64,000 bases of DNA from contig QEVG01000025.1 of assembly GCA_003576905.1 (NCBI GenBank), forward strand, positions 1 through 64,000. The letters run 5' to 3'. The translations under genes and the position numbers were made by a program. Source of the stretch: Planctomycetota bacterium (lineage in GTDB: Bacteria; Planctomycetota; Phycisphaerae; UBA1845; UTPLA1). Positions within the stretch are counted from its first letter, which is position 1; each line of letters starts with the position of its first letter. Positions 54,478-63,025 of this stretch are shown here, one piece after another. The notes under the pieces were generated by a model. That model was not told where the DNA came from. It was given only the letters and a program-made list of their open reading frames with translations, and did not search any database.

Positions 54478-55071
54478 TCATTTCCGCCAGAACTGGTACC
54501 ACCGCCTCGGCGGCGCGTGGGCCTCCGTCCGCCCGAGTGTGCCAACAAGAATGGCACGCCGCTGCTCCCAGATTCCCCTCGCGTACCGCTCCGGATGGGC
54601 AAGAAATCCCTTGCGTGACGCCTCGTTAAAGAAAGCGTCGCCGCCGGGGAGATCCTCGCCCGGTCCATAAAACTTCAGCGCCTCTTCAAGGCACGACAGC
54701 GCCTCGGAAAGCACCTCGCGCGAAAGGGCGCGGTCCCTCTGCTCGCCGGCGGCGGCGAGAATCGTCTGAAAAAGTGTGACCCAGCCTTCCAGGTCGATCG
54801 CCCTGGATCGCAGGGCTGTCGGATTTACGACCGCGGAGCGCGCCTGCTCGCGGGTCGGCACCGGGTCAATCAGGAAGGAAACCGGCTCGCACCGCCCACA
54901 CTGAGGACACTCCGCCAGGAGCCGCCACGGGGCTGCGCAGTGTGATGTCCTCGTCAGGTTTCCCTGGGGCTTGAGCGGTCCGAATCCGCACCCGGTGCAC
55001 CGGGCAGCCATCAGATAGAGAAACGCTTCGGCCACGCTGTGCAGGCTGACGACCGGGTCGTGCGAAACCAT
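54478..55071 (-). CDS. Hypothetical cysteine-motif protein
   Basis: The 197-residue protein has an N-terminal half with paired cysteines suited to metal binding (RCTGCGFG and ECPQCGRCEP) and a helical second half (EVLSEALSCLEEALKFY). It has no signal or membrane segment. I do not recognise the family. ATG 55071 has a weak ribosome site. Probably a cytosolic zinc-binding protein. Confidence 0.65.
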   Translation of the reverse strand: MVSHDPVVSLHSVAEAFLYLMAARCTGCGFGPLKPQGNLTRTSHCAAPWRLLAECPQCGRCEPVSFLIDPVPTREQARSAVVNPTALRSRAIDLEGWVTLFQTILAAAGEQRDRALSREVLSEALSCLEEALKFYGPGEDLPGGDAFFNEASRKGFLAHPERYARGIWEQRRAILVGTLGRTEAHAPPRRWYQFWRK

Positions 55072-55184
55072 GACAAACCGGATGCTCTCGGGAGAAGGGG
55101 TTGCAGCAGCGGCGCGCGCTGCCGGCCGGGTTCCGGCTCAATTGAATCGCGAGGACCGCGGATGAATCGGGCGTCCCGCGCCGA

Positions 55185-55688
55185 TCACTCTTCTTCCTCT
55201 TCCGACTCCTCGTCGTCGGGGGAGGTCTCGCCGGAATCAGCGCCTTCCGATCCTGCGTCCGACTCGTCGGAAGGATCGGGGGCCGCGTCCGGCGGCGCGC
55301 CGCCCATCAGCGTCTTCAGGCCGATTTTCTTCCAGAAGTTGCCTTCGCCTGCCGGAATCTGCGGAGTCGAAGCCGAGCTCCCTTCGCTCGTTTCCGCCGC
55401 GGTGGCGGGCTCCGATGCCTTGCGGAGCGCTTTCTTCTCCCGCTCTGCCGCCCTTTTTTCACGGAAGGTTTCAAGCGGATCGTAGGAAGGGGCCTCCCGG
55501 GCGACCGCGACTTTCACCTGTGCCTGGTCCGCGAGATACTCGGCCTCGAAGTGTGGCTCCGGAAGGGGCATCAAGTCGTCGGCCCCGCGGACCGCTTTTT
55601 CGGGCCGCGAATCCGACTCGGTGCAGCCCGCCACGAAAAGCCCGCACACGATCAGCAGGCGCCACAAACCGGGTCGGTTTCGCACCAT
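55185..55688 (-). CDS. Small lipoprotein with acidic C-terminal tail
   Basis: The 167-residue protein has a lipobox FVAGC (Cys22), a charged helical middle (LETFREKRAAEREKKALRK) and a very acidic, Ser/Asp/Glu-rich tail ending in five or more glutamates. AAGGTG precedes ATG 55688. No known domain is seen; the mature part is probably extended or disordered at the cell envelope. Confidence 0.72.
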   Translation of the reverse strand: MVRNRPGLWRLLIVCGLFVAGCTESDSRPEKAVRGADDLMPLPEPHFEAEYLADQAQVKVAVAREAPSYDPLETFREKRAAEREKKALRKASEPATAAETSEGSSASTPQIPAGEGNFWKKIGLKTLMGGAPPDAAPDPSDESDAGSEGADSGETSPDDEESEEEEE

Positions 55689-55905
55689 ATTCGCACCTTC
55701 GAAAAAGCAGGAAAGAGGAGCCCCAGGCATGACGCGGGCGAAGTACTCCTCACCTCTTATAGTTTAACTCGCCGGTGGGGATGGGTCAAACCAGCGGCGG
55801 AAGTTATCGGGCGGCAGACACAGATATTCGAGTGGCGTCCGGCATTCGGGATTCGGCGCGCGGTGCGGAGCCGAACGGAATAGGTCGCCACGCGACAGTC
55901 GCGCA

Positions 55906-56619
55906 TCAATGAAGGCCCTCGCTCCGGATGTGCCGGCGCAGCTTGAACAGCTCTCGAAACGCCCGAAGGATCACGCGGATATTCGCACCCGTCTGCTGGC
56001 CGGCGACGCGCGGGTAGTGATTGACGCCGACCTCCGCGATACGCAGGCCGCGATACCGCGCTCGCGCAAGCAGTTCCGTGCTGATCAGCGCTCCCTGGCT
56101 GCGAAGCTCGATCTTTTCAACCAGGCTCCGGGGGAGCAGCTTGAACGCGCAATCAATGTCGCGAACCTTCAGGCCGAAAAGGGCGCGCACCAGGACGCCC
56201 CAGCAGAACGCATTCGTCTTGCGGATTAGCGGATCGGCTCGCTTCATGCGATACCCCACCGCGAGGTCGCAATGGTCGAGCAGATTAATCAGCTTATCCA
56301 TCTCGCGGATGTCGAACTGTCCGTCACCGTCCGTAAAGAATATCCATTCCAGCCGGGCCTCGTGAAGCCCACGCGCGACAGCCCCGCCGTAACCCAGATT
56401 CGGGTTGTTGTGCACGGCCCGAACGACGCCCGGAAACTCCGACGCGAGCCGATCGGCGATCTCCCCCGTTCGGTCCCGACTGCCGTCGTTTACGGCGATA
56501 ATCTCATAGCGCTCGGCGAACTGCGGAGCAGCCTCCAAGGCGGCACGAATCACCCTCTCGATGTTGGCCTCTTCGTTGTAGAAGGGGAAAAAAATAGATA
56601 ATGCGGGGAGCTTCTTCAT
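55906..56619 (-). CDS. GT2 family glycosyltransferase
   Basis: The 237-residue protein is a family-2 glycosyltransferase of the polyprenol-phosphate sugar synthase type. It has SIFFPFYNEEANIERV, the nucleotide-binding VNDGSRDRTGE, the metal-binding FTDGDGQFD, and NPNLGYGGAVARG. It lacks the C-terminal membrane helices of some relatives. It likely transfers a sugar from a nucleotide sugar to a lipid phosphate. It is divergent from the DUF5989-carbamoyltransferase operon and may work with it. Confidence 0.92.
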   Translation of the reverse strand: MKKLPALSIFFPFYNEEANIERVIRAALEAAPQFAERYEIIAVNDGSRDRTGEIADRLASEFPGVVRAVHNNPNLGYGGAVARGLHEARLEWIFFTDGDGQFDIREMDKLINLLDHCDLAVGYRMKRADPLIRKTNAFCWGVLVRALFGLKVRDIDCAFKLLPRSLVEKIELRSQGALISTELLARARYRGLRIAEVGVNHYPRVAGQQTGANIRVILRAFRELFKLRRHIRSEGLH

Positions 56620-57182
56620 TGTCGGATCATATTGAAGCCGGACGGCAGACGATTGTCGATGCAGTGCTCATGCGACGGCCCGGCCGCCCGTAACGGGCCT
56701 CGGGCCGCCGAGAACGCGGTTCCCGTCGCGATGCGAACATTGCTTCGTCCGCCCGAAGCAATATGAAAGAAATGACACGATGCACGACCCGATGAAATGT
56801 GTACGTGTGCCGTATCCCGCGACCGCGCAAATCGGGAAAACGACGCGCTGGATTCCCGCCCGGGCCCGCCGAACATCTGCCCGGGCGGTAGCGGCACGAT
56901 TTCACACCGCGCCGTCGCATCTGCCGGCCTTTCCTTAGCATAGTCCAGATAACAGGTTGCGCGGCTTTCACCCGCCCTGCGGTCAGCCTATAATCAGCGG
57001 CCGTAACGCGTCACGATTCGGACGGGCGGAGTCACGCTTAGCCATCTCGCCGCGGATACCTGTCCCGAAAGACAAACGACCCCACGCGCAACGGTGGTGT
57101 GCAACGCAAAAAACCGATGATACTTCGGCCGGCGCAGGCTGCCCGGGTTGTTAACGGATTCTCGAGCTGGAGCAATCGGAAC
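56620..57182. other. Divergent intergenic region before the carbamoyltransferase operon
   Basis: No gene is supported in this 563-base gap. A TATAAT box near its right part (56989) is the most likely operon promoter. The left half is rich in short GC palindromes without recognised function. Confidence 0.55.
56966..56994 (+). promoter_or_regulatory. Candidate promoter of the DUF5989-carbamoyltransferase operon
   Basis: A perfect TATAAT at 56989-56994 is preceded, with 17-base spacing, by TTTCAC at 56966-56971, a weak -35 match. The first gene starts about 190 bases downstream. Confidence 0.5.
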
Positions 57183-57398
57183 ATGAAGCCCGACGACAAG
57201 AAATCTTCGGCACAGGCAAACGAATTCATGCGGGAGGGACAGGCCGCTCGCACTTCGTTCCTGAGCGATTTCGTTCACCTGATCAAGGAAAACCGGAAGT
57301 GGTGGATGCTGCCGCTCGTGCTCATGCTCGTGGCCTTCGGCGCGCTGATGATCCTGGCTTCGACGGGGGCGGCGCCGTTCATCTACACATTGTTCTGA
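57183..57398 (+). CDS. DUF5989 small membrane protein
   Basis: The 71-residue protein has a polar N-terminus and a single C-terminal membrane helix in the pattern FVHLIKENRKWWMLPLVLML...APFIYTLF. This is the DUF5989 signature that often precedes carbamoyltransferase and SxtJ genes. GGAG lies ten bases before the ATG. It is the first gene of the operon, 42 bases before the SGNH gene. The role is unknown; possibly a membrane scaffold. Confidence 0.85.
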   Translation: MKPDDKKSSAQANEFMREGQAARTSFLSDFVHLIKENRKWWMLPLVLMLVAFGALMILASTGAAPFIYTLF

Positions 57399-57440
57399 TG
57401 CGACCGCGGGTTGTAGGAACCGCCGACTGAGGACCGCCCC

Positions 57441-58715
57441 ATGGCAGACGCGCCAACACCCCAGGCGCAGCAATCGCCGCCGCCGCGACGCATCTCGCGC
57501 AGCAGAAAGGTCGCCTCCTTCCTGCTGCTCTTTGCCATTCTTGGCGGCGCGTTTTTCGTCGGCCTGGAGCTGCTGTTCCGTTTCGTGGTCCCGGTGACCG
57601 ACGTGGCCTATATGTTCTGGGATCCGGCCCTCGGGCTGCGCCGCATCCCGAACCAGGCGGGCCGCTACATGCTGGGAGGCCACGTCAACGCCGCCTATCG
57701 CTTCAACGCGCAGGGATGGAACCACCAACGCGACTATGCCACGGCGCGGCGGGCCGGCACGCGGCGCATCTGCCTCGTCGGCGACTCGCAGGTTGAGTCG
57801 CTTCAGGTCGATCCGGACAAGACCATGTACGCCGTCGCCGAAACGCTCATGAGCCGCCCGGACAGGCCCGTCGAGTGGTACGCGTTCGGATGTTCGGGCT
57901 GGGGGACGGCCCACGAATACGAATGCATCCGGCGGTACGTTCTCGACTATCAGCCCGACCTCGTCGTGATCCTCTTCCTTCAGAACGATCCGTTCGACTG
58001 TTCACCGTACATCTCTGCCCTTGAGCCGCACGGGCCGCGCTATTCGCTCAGCGACGCCGACGGTCTGGAATTCGAGTATCCGCAGTATTTCGAACGATCC
58101 GCTCTGCGCCGGTCCGTCTCCCGGCTGGCGGTCGTTCGATATTTCTGGCTTCAGAAGCGCCTCGTTGAGAAAATCAAGGCCGCCCTCACGGGAGAAGTCG
58201 TCAAGGGCGTGGGGCAGCTCCCGTTGCGCGAGGGCATCGCGGCCGTTCGCGCCGGTACGCGCTCCGGGGCCGGCGACCTTTCCGACGATGAGCGCCAGCG
58301 CCGGACATGGATGCTCATCGAAAAGCTCCTCGAAGCGACCCGCGACGCGTGCGCGCGGCGCGGCGCCCGGCTGGCCGTCGCCTTTCGCGGCTGGACGCCC
58401 GAAATCGAGGCTGCTCGGCAGGGCACGGAGTTCAAGGCCCCGCCGGGCGAGAAGGACCCCTATTGCCTTTCCGACCGGATCAGCGAGATGGGCCGGGAAT
58501 GGGTCGGTCCCATCTGCGGCCGGCTCGACATCCCCTACCTCGATCTCACCACCGCGCTGATTGAGGCGGAAAAATCATCGGGTCGATTGCACAACTTCCC
58601 GGACGACAATCATTACTGCGAAATCGGTCATGCCGCGGCGGGCAAGGCGCTGGCGGATCTTGCCGAAAAGCTGCTTGCGGAAAGTCCGCGAGCGCGGGTG
58701 GAGGCTGCACGGTGA
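57441..58715 (+). CDS. Membrane-anchored SGNH/GDSL-like hydrolase
   Basis: The 424-residue protein has one N-terminal membrane helix (ASFLLLFAILGGAFFVGLEL) and an SGNH-type fold outside. The nucleophile block is LVGDSQVES near residue 115, then a conserved-Asn-like VILFLQNDP, and the Asp/His block DDNHYCEIGH near the end. The family often removes or adds acyl groups on surface sugars. A GAGG site lies seven bases upstream of the ATG. Its stop overlaps the start of the carbamoyltransferase by four bases. Confidence 0.85.
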   Translation: MADAPTPQAQQSPPPRRISRSRKVASFLLLFAILGGAFFVGLELLFRFVVPVTDVAYMFWDPALGLRRIPNQAGRYMLGGHVNAAYRFNAQGWNHQRDYATARRAGTRRICLVGDSQVESLQVDPDKTMYAVAETLMSRPDRPVEWYAFGCSGWGTAHEYECIRRYVLDYQPDLVVILFLQNDPFDCSPYISALEPHGPRYSLSDADGLEFEYPQYFERSALRRSVSRLAVVRYFWLQKRLVEKIKAALTGEVVKGVGQLPLREGIAAVRAGTRSGAGDLSDDERQRRTWMLIEKLLEATRDACARRGARLAVAFRGWTPEIEAARQGTEFKAPPGEKDPYCLSDRISEMGREWVGPICGRLDIPYLDLTTALIEAEKSSGRLHNFPDDNHYCEIGHAAAGKALADLAEKLLAESPRARVEAAR

Positions 58716-60553
58716 ACATACTGGGAATCTCGGCTTTTTATCATGACAGCGCCGCCTGTCTCGTGCGCGACGGACGAATCATCGCCGCCGCGCAGGAGGA
58801 GCGGTTCACGCGCAAGAAGCACGACTATCGTTTCCCGCAGAATGCCATCGACTACTGCCTGAAGGAAGGCGGCGTCACGCCGGCGGATCTCGACTTTGTC
58901 GCCTTCTACGACAAGCCGCTTCTCAAATTCGAGCGGCTCATCGAGACCTACGTCGCCTATGCGCCCCAGGGCTTCCGGTCCTTCCGCGAAGCCATGCCCC
59001 TCTGGCTGCGCCAGAAGCTCTGGCTGCCGCGCGAGATGGACAAGGGCCTCAGGCATCAATACAAGAACCGTTACGTCTTCTGCGATCATCACGAATCGCA
59101 TGCCGCCAGCGCGTTTTTCCCCTCGCCCTTCGAGGAGGCCGCCATTCTCACCCTCGACGGCGTCGGCGAGTGGTCCACGACGACCTACGGATTCGGGCGC
59201 GGGAACAAGATCGAGCTGACCCACGAAATCCGGTTCCCGCACTCCGTCGGGCTGTTGTATTCCGCATTCACGTATTTCACCGGCTTCCGCGTCAACTCCG
59301 GTGAGTACAAGCTCATGGGCCTCGCCCCCTACGGAGAGCCCAGGTACGTCGACCTGATCATGAAACACCTGATCGACGTCAAGGAAGACGGCTCGTTCCG
59401 CATGGACATGTCCTACTTCAATTACTGCCAGGGACTGACCATGACCAACGAAAAGTTTGATGCCCTCTTCGGCGGTCCCGCGCGACGGCCCGAAAGCCGC
59501 CTGACACAGCGCGAGATGGACATTGCCGCTTCGATCCAGGCCGTCACCGAGGAGATCATGATCCGCTGCGCGAAGCACGTGCGGCGAGAAACCGGCATGA
59601 GGAATCTCGTCCTCGCCGGCGGCGTCGCCCTGAATTGCGTCGGCAACGGGCGGATTCTTTCCGACGGCATATTTGACAATATCTTCATTCAGCCGGCCGC
59701 GGGCGACGCCGGCGGCGCGCTGGGCGCGGCCCTGTTCGTCTGGCACCAGCTCCTCGACAAGCCGCGAAAGGCGGACGGCGTCAATGATTCGATGGCAGGA
59801 GCCCTCCTCGGTCCGAAGTTCAGCAATCCCGAGATCAAGGCTTATCTCGATTCGATCGGCGCCAAGTACCACTATTACGAGTCGGAGGAGCAGCTTTGCG
59901 AGGTCGTGGCGAACGACATCGCAAGCGAGAAAGTCATCGGAATGATGCAGGACCGCATGGAGTTCGGCCCGCGGGCTCTCGGCTCGCGTTCCATCATCGG
60001 GGACGCGCGCTCGACGAAGATGCAGTCGGTGATGAATCTGAAGATCAAGTTCCGCGAGTCGTTCCGGCCTTTCGCCCCCATCGTTTTGCGCGAACACGTA
60101 CACGAGTATTTCAAGATGCGCCCCAACGAGGACAGTCCCTACATGCTCCTCGTCGCCGACGTCCGCGAAGAGCATCGCCTTCCGCTCGACGGCCAACTCG
60201 ACGGGCTCGAAGGCGTCGACCGGCTCCTGAAGGTCGTACGCTCGACCGTACCCGCCATCACCCATGTGGACTATTCCGCCCGCGTGCAGACCGTGGACCC
60301 GACGCGCCACCCCCGCCTCTACAAGCTGATGAAAAAGTTCAAGGAGAAGACCGGCTGCGCGGTCATGATCAACACCAGCTTCAACATCCGCAGCGAGCCG
60401 GTCGTTTGTTCCCATGAGCACGCCTACAAGTGCTTCATGGTCACGAACATGGACGTGCTCGTGCTGGAGAATTTCGTTCTGTACAAGGAAGAGCAACCCA
60501 AGGCCAAGCAACACGAAATCGACGCGCACCTCGCGCAGTTCGACCTGGATTAA
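58712..60553 (+). CDS. Carbamoyltransferase (NodU/TobZ family)
   Basis: The 613-residue protein has the N-terminal Kae1-like domain (ISAFYHDSAACLV, DHHESHAASAFF, LTLDGVGEWSTTTYG) and the C-terminal YrdC-like/carbamoyltransferase domain (MEFGPRALGSRSIIGDAR, TGCAVMINTSFN). The family moves a carbamoyl group from carbamoyl phosphate to a hydroxyl, usually on a sugar or natural product. The start is GTG 58712, overlapping the SGNH stop (GTGA). It is followed four bases later by the SxtJ-like gene. The acceptor is unknown. Confidence 0.93.
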   Translation: MNILGISAFYHDSAACLVRDGRIIAAAQEERFTRKKHDYRFPQNAIDYCLKEGGVTPADLDFVAFYDKPLLKFERLIETYVAYAPQGFRSFREAMPLWLRQKLWLPREMDKGLRHQYKNRYVFCDHHESHAASAFFPSPFEEAAILTLDGVGEWSTTTYGFGRGNKIELTHEIRFPHSVGLLYSAFTYFTGFRVNSGEYKLMGLAPYGEPRYVDLIMKHLIDVKEDGSFRMDMSYFNYCQGLTMTNEKFDALFGGPARRPESRLTQREMDIAASIQAVTEEIMIRCAKHVRRETGMRNLVLAGGVALNCVGNGRILSDGIFDNIFIQPAAGDAGGALGAALFVWHQLLDKPRKADGVNDSMAGALLGPKFSNPEIKAYLDSIGAKYHYYESEEQLCEVVANDIASEKVIGMMQDRMEFGPRALGSRSIIGDARSTKMQSVMNLKIKFRESFRPFAPIVLREHVHEYFKMRPNEDSPYMLLVADVREEHRLPLDGQLDGLEGVDRLLKVVRSTVPAITHVDYSARVQTVDPTRHPRLYKLMKKFKEKTGCAVMINTSFNIRSEPVVCSHEHAYKCFMVTNMDVLVLENFVLYKEEQPKAKQHEIDAHLAQFDLD

Positions 60554-60556
60554 ACC

Positions 60557-61000
60557 ATGAGCCTCGTCAACATCAACTGGAAACCGGATAACCGACAGCT
60601 GCGCCAGTTCGGCGTCGCCGGCCTCATCGTCCTCGGCGCGATCGGCACGTGGATCTTCTTCACGCACAAATTCTGGGTGGACATGACCCCGCAGACCGCC
60701 GCCCGGACGGCCTACATCCTCTGGGGCATCTGCGCGGCCCTTGGCCTTCTGGCCGCCGCCGCCCCGCCGGTGCTCAAGCCGATCTACCTCGCGCTGACGA
60801 TCGTCAGCCTGCCCATCGGCTGGATCATCTCCCACGTCGTGCTGGTGATGCTCTTTTACCTCGTCATCACTCCGCTCGGACTGTTCTTCCGGGTGATGGG
60901 CCGCGACCCGCTCCAGCGGACCCTCGAACCCGACGCCCCGAGTTACTGGGAGCGACGGCCCGTCGTGACCGACCCCAAGCGCTATTACCGCCAGGCATAG
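60557..61000 (+). CDS. SxtJ-like membrane protein
   Basis: The 147-residue protein has three predicted membrane helices and ends in a polar tail with YWERRPV and YYRQA. This matches the SxtJ family found beside carbamoyltransferases, including in the saxitoxin cluster. Function is not established. The ATG lies four bases after the carbamoyltransferase stop, so the genes are tightly coupled. It ends the operon. Confidence 0.85.
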   Translation: MSLVNINWKPDNRQLRQFGVAGLIVLGAIGTWIFFTHKFWVDMTPQTAARTAYILWGICAALGLLAAAAPPVLKPIYLALTIVSLPIGWIISHVVLVMLFYLVITPLGLFFRVMGRDPLQRTLEPDAPSYWERRPVVTDPKRYYRQA

Positions 61001-61125
61001 GTGAGGCCCATCCGAAGGCGCCGTTCACCCTCCGCTTAAAGTGAGCCGGTGGCCGATCCACGCCGTCGTCCGACGCCCGCGCCCGACACCTCCCATACGG
61101 CCGGGGCTCTGCGCCGCGTCGCGCG

Positions 61126-61545
61126 TCAGCGGCTGGTCTTCAGGATGTCACGAATCTCGGTGAGCAGCTTTTCCTGCGCCGGCGGCTCCGGCGGCGCAGC
61201 TGGCGCGGCCTCCTGCGCCCGGCGAAGATTGTTAATGGCCTTGACCAGCATGAACACGGCGAAGGCGACGATCACGAAGTCGATGACCGTGTTGAGGAAC
61301 GGCCCGAAACGCAGCTCGATCGGCGGGACGACCTTGCCGTCGGCCAGCGTTTCTCCGGCCCGCAGCATCACCGTGTACTGCGAAAAGTCCATTTTGCCCA
61401 TGATCAGGCCGAGCGGCGGCATGAGCATGTCACCGACCAGCGAACTGACACACTTGCCGAAGGCGCCGCCGATGATGATACCGACGGCCATGTCGATCAT
61501 GTTGCCCTTGACCGCGAACTCCCGAAACTCCTTGACCAGGCTCAT
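61126..61545 (-). CDS. mscL: Large-conductance mechanosensitive channel
   Basis: The 139-residue protein is MscL: N-terminal helix [27 protein letters not shown], first pore helix, periplasmic loop, second helix [18 protein letters not shown], and a charged cytoplasmic bundle. It releases solutes on hypo-osmotic shock. AGGAG lies eight bases before the ATG. It stands alone and converges on the SxtJ gene. Confidence 0.97.
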   Translation of the reverse strand: MSLVKEFREFAVKGNMIDMAVGIIIGGAFGKCVSSLVGDMLMPPLGLIMGKMDFSQYTVMLRAGETLADGKVVPPIELRFGPFLNTVIDFVIVAFAVFMLVKAINNLRRAQEAAPAAPPEPPAQEKLLTEIRDILKTSR

Positions 61546-61864
61546 GACGTGAACTCCTATTTGTCGAGAGACATTCAGAACGGGTCAACGCGGGCGTATG
61601 CTAATCCCGCGCAGGCGCGGCGCGAAATGCGAAATTCTGGATTCGTCAACTCCCGGCGCGGTGTGCCAGGGGCGTGGTCCAAGGCCGTCTATGGAAGTGA
61701 CGTCCCCCCTTTTTTTAAAGACGCGGATGGAAATGCTCAGCACATCGAAAGGTCCGGCCGAAGGGTCGGAAATCCGCACGGGGTGCTCTTTCCCGCCGGG
61801 GCGCGGGTGCTGCGCCGATGTCTCCGTGGCCCCATCCGAGTTCATCCCGCGGGCCCACCCGCCC
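61546..61864. other. Intergenic region upstream of mscL
   Basis: No gene or clear signal is seen in this 319-base stretch. A run of seven or more T near 61713 has no stem beside it, so it does not make a terminator. Confidence 0.5.
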
Positions 61865-63025
61865 CTATGGCCGGACGACGTGCAGCGTCGGCTCATAGGT
61901 CGAAAAGGGATGCAGTCTTCGCGTCGGCCCGTCAATCACCAATGATTCCGCCGTCAGTACCGCCCCGTTGAACAACCGCCACGTGATATCCGCGGCCTGA
62001 AGGCCCTCTGCAGCGCCGAATTCGATCACTGCGCCGACGCGCGCCGTCCACGCCCCAAGCCGCGCGGGCGCGCAGGCCGTGTCAACGCCCGTATCACACG
62101 GTCCGAGGAAACACAACCGAATCGAATCCGCCGTGCGAGCCTGCCCGTTGAGGCTTACGGATGCACATTGATTCAGGACGCGCTCGAGCCGGGGCGCGGC
62201 CGCGGTCTGCTCGGCGATCTCGACAAAGTCCGCGTCGTGCCTCGGCACCGGCACCCATGTTTCCATCAGCGGGAGCGGTACGTGCACCTCTAACTCGATA
62301 CGATGACCTTCAAGCCGGATCACCGCCTGCACCGCCTCGAAGCGATGCTGCGCAAGATGCTGTTCCAGCGAATCTTGGCCGACCGGCTCGGCCGCCTCCG
62401 GTCCGCCGGGCCACTCAAATTCAAGCGTCTCGGCGTTTCCGCCGGCGCTGAGACGAATCGTCCGCTCACGCTGTGCCGGCGACTGCCGCACCAGCAGGGC
62501 ATACTGCGTCGGGAGTCCTGCCGGGCCGGCGGCCGGCTCCTGCCGAAACGTAAGAATCCGTGGCGGCGCGGACAGCCGGTACTCGATCCAATATTCCGCA
62601 CGGACGCGGCGCAGTCCTTGTGGGTCAAGAGAGGCGCCGTCCGCATCTGTAAGCCGCGCGCCCGTCAGCCGGCCGGCGAGCCGCGCCCCGTCCGCGCCGC
62701 GCAACACGATGGACTGTATCAATTCCGCCGCCTTTTCGTCGAATATCCCCCGCAGCCGCGCGGCGTCCAGCCCGCCGCGATCGTGGTATGCCGGCGCGCC
62801 ATGCACCAGTTCCTCGCCGCTCACGCGAATCGTTGCCACAACTCTCGAGGCTTCCACCGTGACAACGCCGCGACTCACCGAGATCGGATGCCCGCCGGCC
62901 GTAGATTCAACGAGTAGCCCGAAAGCCACCGCGAAAACGGCGCACGGAACGCATCCCGCGCGCGCATTCGCCGCACCCGTTCGCCGCAGCGACAGGCTAT
63001 TCCACGTCGCCCGGGCGCGCCTCAT
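61865..63025 (-). CDS. Hypothetical exported protein
   Basis: The 386-residue protein has a signal-like hydrophobic segment (VPCAVFAVAFGLLVES) and a beta-rich mature part starting HPISVSRGVVTVEASRVVATI, which resembles no family that I can name. ATG 63025 overlaps the upstream gene by 29 bases and has CGGAG ten bases before it. A longer frame beginning at 63208 lies inside that gene and is rejected. Likely envelope or periplasmic. Confidence 0.6.
   Translation of the reverse strand: MRRARATWNSLSLRRTGAANARAGCVPCAVFAVAFGLLVESTAGGHPISVSRGVVTVEASRVVATIRVSGEELVHGAPAYHDRGGLDAARLRGIFDEKAAELIQSIVLRGADGARLAGRLTGARLTDADGASLDPQGLRRVRAEYWIEYRLSAPPRILTFRQEPAAGPAGLPTQYALLVRQSPAQRERTIRLSAGGNAETLEFEWPGGPEAAEPVGQDSLEQHLAQHRFEAVQAVIRLEGHRIELEVHVPLPLMETWVPVPRHDADFVEIAEQTAAAPRLERVLNQCASVSLNGQARTADSIRLCFLGPCDTGVDTACAPARLGAWTARVGAVIEFGAAEGLQAADITWRLFNGAVLTAESLVIDGPTRRLHPFSTYEPTLHVVRP

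Noticed and set aside
57000-57914. A minus-strand frame opposite the DUF5989/SGNH genes
   Set aside because: The plus-strand proteins have clear family motifs and coupled starts; the opposite frame is Arg/His-rich noise.
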